Origin: Rachycentron canadum | Taxonomy: Eukaryota > Chordata > Actinopteri > Carangiformes > Rachycentridae | NCBI GenBank assembly: GCA_038496675.1 | Contig: CM076650.1 | Span: forward strand, 8,977,271-9,041,270 | Direction of reading: 5' to 3' | DNA: 64,000 bases | In this document: piece after piece, positions 61,501 to 64,000 of the stretch | Layout of the letters: the number at the start of each line of letters is the position of its first letter | How positions within the stretch are numbered: the first letter of the stretch is position 1 | Program-made: the position numbers and the translations under genes | The notes under the pieces: model-generated | The model's database searches: none | The model's input: the letters and a program-made list of their open reading frames with translations, nothing else | Told to the model about the DNA's origin: nothing

Positions 61501-63196
61501 AGGAGGGAGATTCATCAAAGCGAGCGCAGACATTAGTAGTCTTGGTGCTTTCATTCAGAAGCTCTTCATCCTCCTCTTGCTCAGTGCGACGATGACGGTT
61601 GCTGTCAAGCACAGGAAAGAAACGATGCGTCATCATCATAAAGCTAGTAGACTTGATGAAAAATGTAATTATTCTGTATTGTGTAGACATGTACTCACTC
61701 TCCAGCAGACAGCAGGTTCTGTTTCTCATCTTTCTTGATGCGAGGACGCCCTGGTTTCATCTTCAGTGGGGAGGTGGGGGTCTTCTGCGCAGCTGGTTGG
61801 ATGAAATGAGCAAACAACTCTGTTTGCTTCAGCAGGTACTCAAATCTGTTGGTCCGGTCTGTTTGCTAAACACATAAGAAGAAAGTCTTTTTAACTTGAT
61901 TATCCTAGAACAGAGAGTCGTAGAAGGCGATGCAAGATATAATGCCCTTACCACTTTCTCCTCATAACCTGGAGCAGAATCTTTAGTTTTGGATGAGGAG
62001 GATGCATCTTGTCCATCAGGACCAGCGTCTGAGGAGGACTCTTTTCCAGCATCTGAAGAGTCAGACTTCTCCTGAACAAGGTGAAAAGTAATTTTTTATT
62101 TAGTGTCAATCCTTTTTCAGCAGACATGAAGAAACTAAACTAACTGACAAGAAAGGCCAGCTCTGTTTAGATCTTCTGCCCGTGATGGTAAGTGTCTGTC
62201 GATTTTGCTCAGTTGTGTACCTTCCGTGTTTATGTCTTAACATTTTAAGGTTTATCTTTAACTAAACAGCGGTGTGAAAGGTGCATGTTTATATTACTTG
62301 TCTACTTTATATCACATCTCTCTATTTTCCTCTCAGTACACTTTACAGGAATCATTAATGTTGGTGTGTAGCGTATTTTTTAGATATACTCAGTTTCATT
62401 TAAGTCACATAGAGCCATGTTTCTGCCTCTTGTATCTGGGCTAATGCGGTAATATTGGTGACAGCCTTCCATTTTATAAAATGCTTTTCGTTATCATTAT
62501 AAGATGAACCAAGTCAAAACTCAGCACCTAAAGCAACGAAAGCCAAGTTGTAGACAGGCAGCGCTGCAGCAGTGTCCCTCTTTAGTACCAGCCATTGCTG
62601 CACTGAACCCCCTGAAAACAAAGACGCAGATGGGACAGCTGAGCGGGGAGCTGCTCTTAACTTGTCCTCACGAGGTTTAACAAAACCCGGATCGCTGTTT
62701 TGAGTAACTCGCTGTGTAAATCTCATCCGGAAGTAAACAGACAAAAAAAACAAACAAACAAAAAAAAAAAAACACGCCGGGATTTTTAACGAGATGATCA
62801 ATGGGTAGCTAGCGGAGCTACGCTAGTTGTATGGGCGCTTATGAAGCGGGCTGGCCTCGTTGCTGCTCCGTGCTGTTATGTTAGCTTCAGTCCCGAGTGC
62901 CCGGGACCGAGCCGCTGCTATAGAGAGCTAGCGATAGCGCCGCCGCGGCTAACTAGCTAGCTGAGGCATTAACGTTGACAGAGCGAAAGTTTGACATAGC
63001 CTCATTCGAGAAACCCGTAGTTAAGAGACAGGTCGGGGTCAAAGTAACAGACTTACGTAGCGGGTTTTTTTGAGTACTGTGCCCGGTGTTGGGGATAGAC
63101 AATGCCCGTTTTAGACCATCTTACCTCCGCTCCTCCGGCTTCTTCAAGTTCAGTTTGCTCTTCCCGCTGTTCCACGCAGTTTGCGCTTTCGGACAT
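55572..63196 (-). CDS. smarca5: SMARCA5 / SNF2H, ISWI chromatin-remodelling ATPase (24 coding exons)
   Basis: Coding exons in gene order: 63125-63196, 61952-62071, 61699-61865, 61501-61601, 61308-61408, 60993-61172, 60327-60482, 59869-60000, 59621-59689, 59392-59501, 59043-59269, 58706-58827, 58445-58597, 58206-58338, 57806-57954, 57554-57676, 57347-57454, 57094-57207, 56882-57004, 56605-56737, 56389-56507, 56004-56216, 55786-55896, 55572-55637. They give 1,033 residues against 1,052 in human. The protein slides and spaces nucleosomes in ACF, CHRAC, RSF, WICH and NoRC complexes in the nucleus. Visible motifs are AutoN RHRR (122-125), Walker A DEMGLGKT (185-192), DEAH (288-291), motif VI DRAHRIGQ (571-578), HAND-SANT-SLIDE (about 735-1000) and a basic C-terminal end RGRRKKLKL. 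The N-terminus is shorter than in mammals and lacks their proline run. smarca1 is less likely given the FREM3 neighbour and residue matches. Confidence 0.95.
55786..57207 (-). other. smarca5: smarca5 exons 18-23: HAND-SANT-SLIDE DNA-binding module
   Basis: The exons encode the HAND region (DFQFFPPRLFELLEKEI), the SANT domain (WNKRDFNQFIKANEKWG) and the spacer helix (RRISIKKAL). They end with the SLIDE domain (FHQLRISYG and TEEEDRFLICML). This module reads linker DNA and sets nucleosome spacing in ISWI proteins. The sequence agrees with vertebrate SNF2H almost throughout. Confidence 0.92.
58206..61408 (-). other. smarca5: smarca5 exons 5-14: two-lobed SNF2 ATPase core
   Basis: Exons 5-9 carry lobe 1: the Q-motif-like MRDYQIRGLNWL, Walker A split across the exon 5/6 border (DEM / GLGKT), DEAH and LLLTGTPLQNN. 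Exons 11-14 carry lobe 2: RKCCNHPYLFDG, STRAGGLGINL and DRAHRIGQ. All catalytic motifs are intact. The donor after exon 13 is GTTGGT, unusual at +3, but the join M-DRAHRIG is exactly the family sequence. Confidence 0.92.
62072..63124 (-). other. smarca5 intron 1
   Basis: This 1-kb intron lies between the 24-codon first exon and the acidic Ser/Asp-rich second exon. Its 5' half (62,600-63,124) is GC- and CpG-rich and continues the promoter island. An oligo-A tract lies at 62,759-62,771. I find no further exon. Confidence 0.6.
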
Positions 63197-63440
63197 TTTT
63201 AAGCGAATTTCCTCTTCGATCCAGATATATCGTCCGTTATCAGGTGCCTTGTGTGATCCCGTGTACGAGCCGCTGAAGATTTTCCGAACTTTGTCACGGT
63301 AAATAAGAACTATCCTCTTGTTTTTAATGAAAGACACACCGGTTCGTCACAGGCAGCACATCCGCACTAGCAAGGTTTTTCTCGGGCACCCGCGTTTACC
63401 AGACGCGAACGTTACCCGGTGTGCACTCTATCGCGAGATT
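62800..63440. promoter_or_regulatory. CpG-rich smarca5 promoter and 5' end
   Basis: CpG density rises sharply in this otherwise AT-rich window, around the first coding exon. No TATA box is evident. A TCGCGAGA at 63,431-63,438 matches the core of the palindromic TCTCGCGAGA element found in many TATA-less vertebrate housekeeping promoters. Transcription should begin between about 63,200 and 63,430 on the minus strand. Confidence 0.5.
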
Positions 63441-64000
63441 TGGTGATGCTACTTTCACCGACTGTTGGAAATGTTGACACTCAACCTTACAGTAAAATGT
63501 TTATTTTGTTCCCGATCCGTGTGAAACAGCAAGATTAAAACTCCTTTTGAATATGATGTTGCTAGAGTATTATTATGTTCTGTTGATAGTGCAATATTGT
63601 GTGCGTTATGATTTTATCTATATATTCTGTGTTTTTATTAATCATCTTATTTATGTCTGTGTTTTTATTTGACCATTCATGTGTTTTTTGTTTTGTTTTG
63701 ACTCTAATCATCAATCAAATAAGTCTACATATTTACATCTTTCATTATTTTAAGTAATATTTCACATTGTTTACCAATTCTTTACGTAGAATTTCGTACA
63801 ACTTTTACGTTGCTAAGATTTTCAATGAGGGGTGTTTACTTTTAATTGAGTATTTTCACTTCAGTTATGTATGTAAGTGTGGGGCTTTTGAAGAGACGAT
63901 GTGATTGAATGCAGCATGTTGACTGTACAGAAACTTCTTAAAAGTGAATAAATATCTCAGCGAAGGTTTGACTACATATTATTATATTATTATATATATA
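63441..64000. other. AT-rich DNA upstream of smarca5
   Basis: Beyond the CpG-rich block the sequence turns strongly AT-rich to the window end, with TATTATTATATTAT runs at the edge. I see no gene or recognisable element. In human GAB1 lies on this side, but nothing of it is visible here. Confidence 0.5.

Noticed and set aside
1..64000. CRISPR arrays, tRNA/rRNA genes, intact transposase or viral genes
   Set aside because: None was recognised on reading. Direct repeats present are microsatellites or decayed non-coding fish repeats.

Overview
The window looks like a piece of a teleost fish nuclear genome. It is AT-rich, intron-rich DNA with GT-AG splice sites, long (TG)n/(AC)n microsatellites and several decayed interspersed repeats of a kind I recognise from percomorph-type fish. 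I see no bacterial or viral genes. The order of genes is a mucin-like membrane protein gene (+, about 4.4-11.5 kb), a Fraser-complex gene of the FREM2/FREM3 type (+, 26.3-54.1 kb) and smarca5/SNF2H (-, 63.2-55.6 kb). All three can be followed exon by exon with phases that join, and none contains an internal stop.

Region by region: 1-4.4 kb is non-coding with two long TG repeats and a CTCCT-type repeat. 4,425-11,537 holds nine coding exons for a predicted 328-residue type I membrane protein: signal peptide, Ser/Thr-rich mucin-like ectodomain, one transmembrane helix and an acidic tail. 11.5-26.2 kb is a gene desert with relic repeats. 26,260-54,122 holds 24 coding exons for a predicted 3,138-residue protein: signal peptide, 12 CSPG repeats, 5 Calx-beta domains, a long extracellular C-terminal region, a furin-type site, a transmembrane helix and a C-terminal PDZ ligand. 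Its 10.2-kb second intron contains a 366-base assembly gap between G-runs. 55,572-63,196 on the minus strand holds 24 coding exons for a predicted 1,033-residue SMARCA5, the ISWI remodelling ATPase, with a CpG-rich 5' end near 63 kb.

The main discovery candidate is the first gene. In human 4q31.21 (recalled, not looked up) the order is SMARCA5, FREM3, GYPE, GYPB, GYPA, with FREM3 and the glycophorins on the same strand. Inverted, this is the order and orientation seen here, with the mucin-like gene in the glycophorin position. The protein is also glycophorin-like: a small Ser/Thr-rich sialomucin-type ectodomain, a single helix with an AVxxAV motif, a basic juxtamembrane stretch, and a PLSTV motif about 21 residues past the membrane where human GYPA has PLSSV. 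It therefore looks like a fish glycophorin A-family relative with a much longer cytoplasmic tail. The same synteny argues that the Fraser gene is frem3, although its protein keeps the full FREM2-like architecture. The three genes have no obvious shared pathway: one is a candidate blood-cell surface protein, one a basement-membrane protein and one a chromatin remodeller. They are conserved neighbours rather than a functional cluster.
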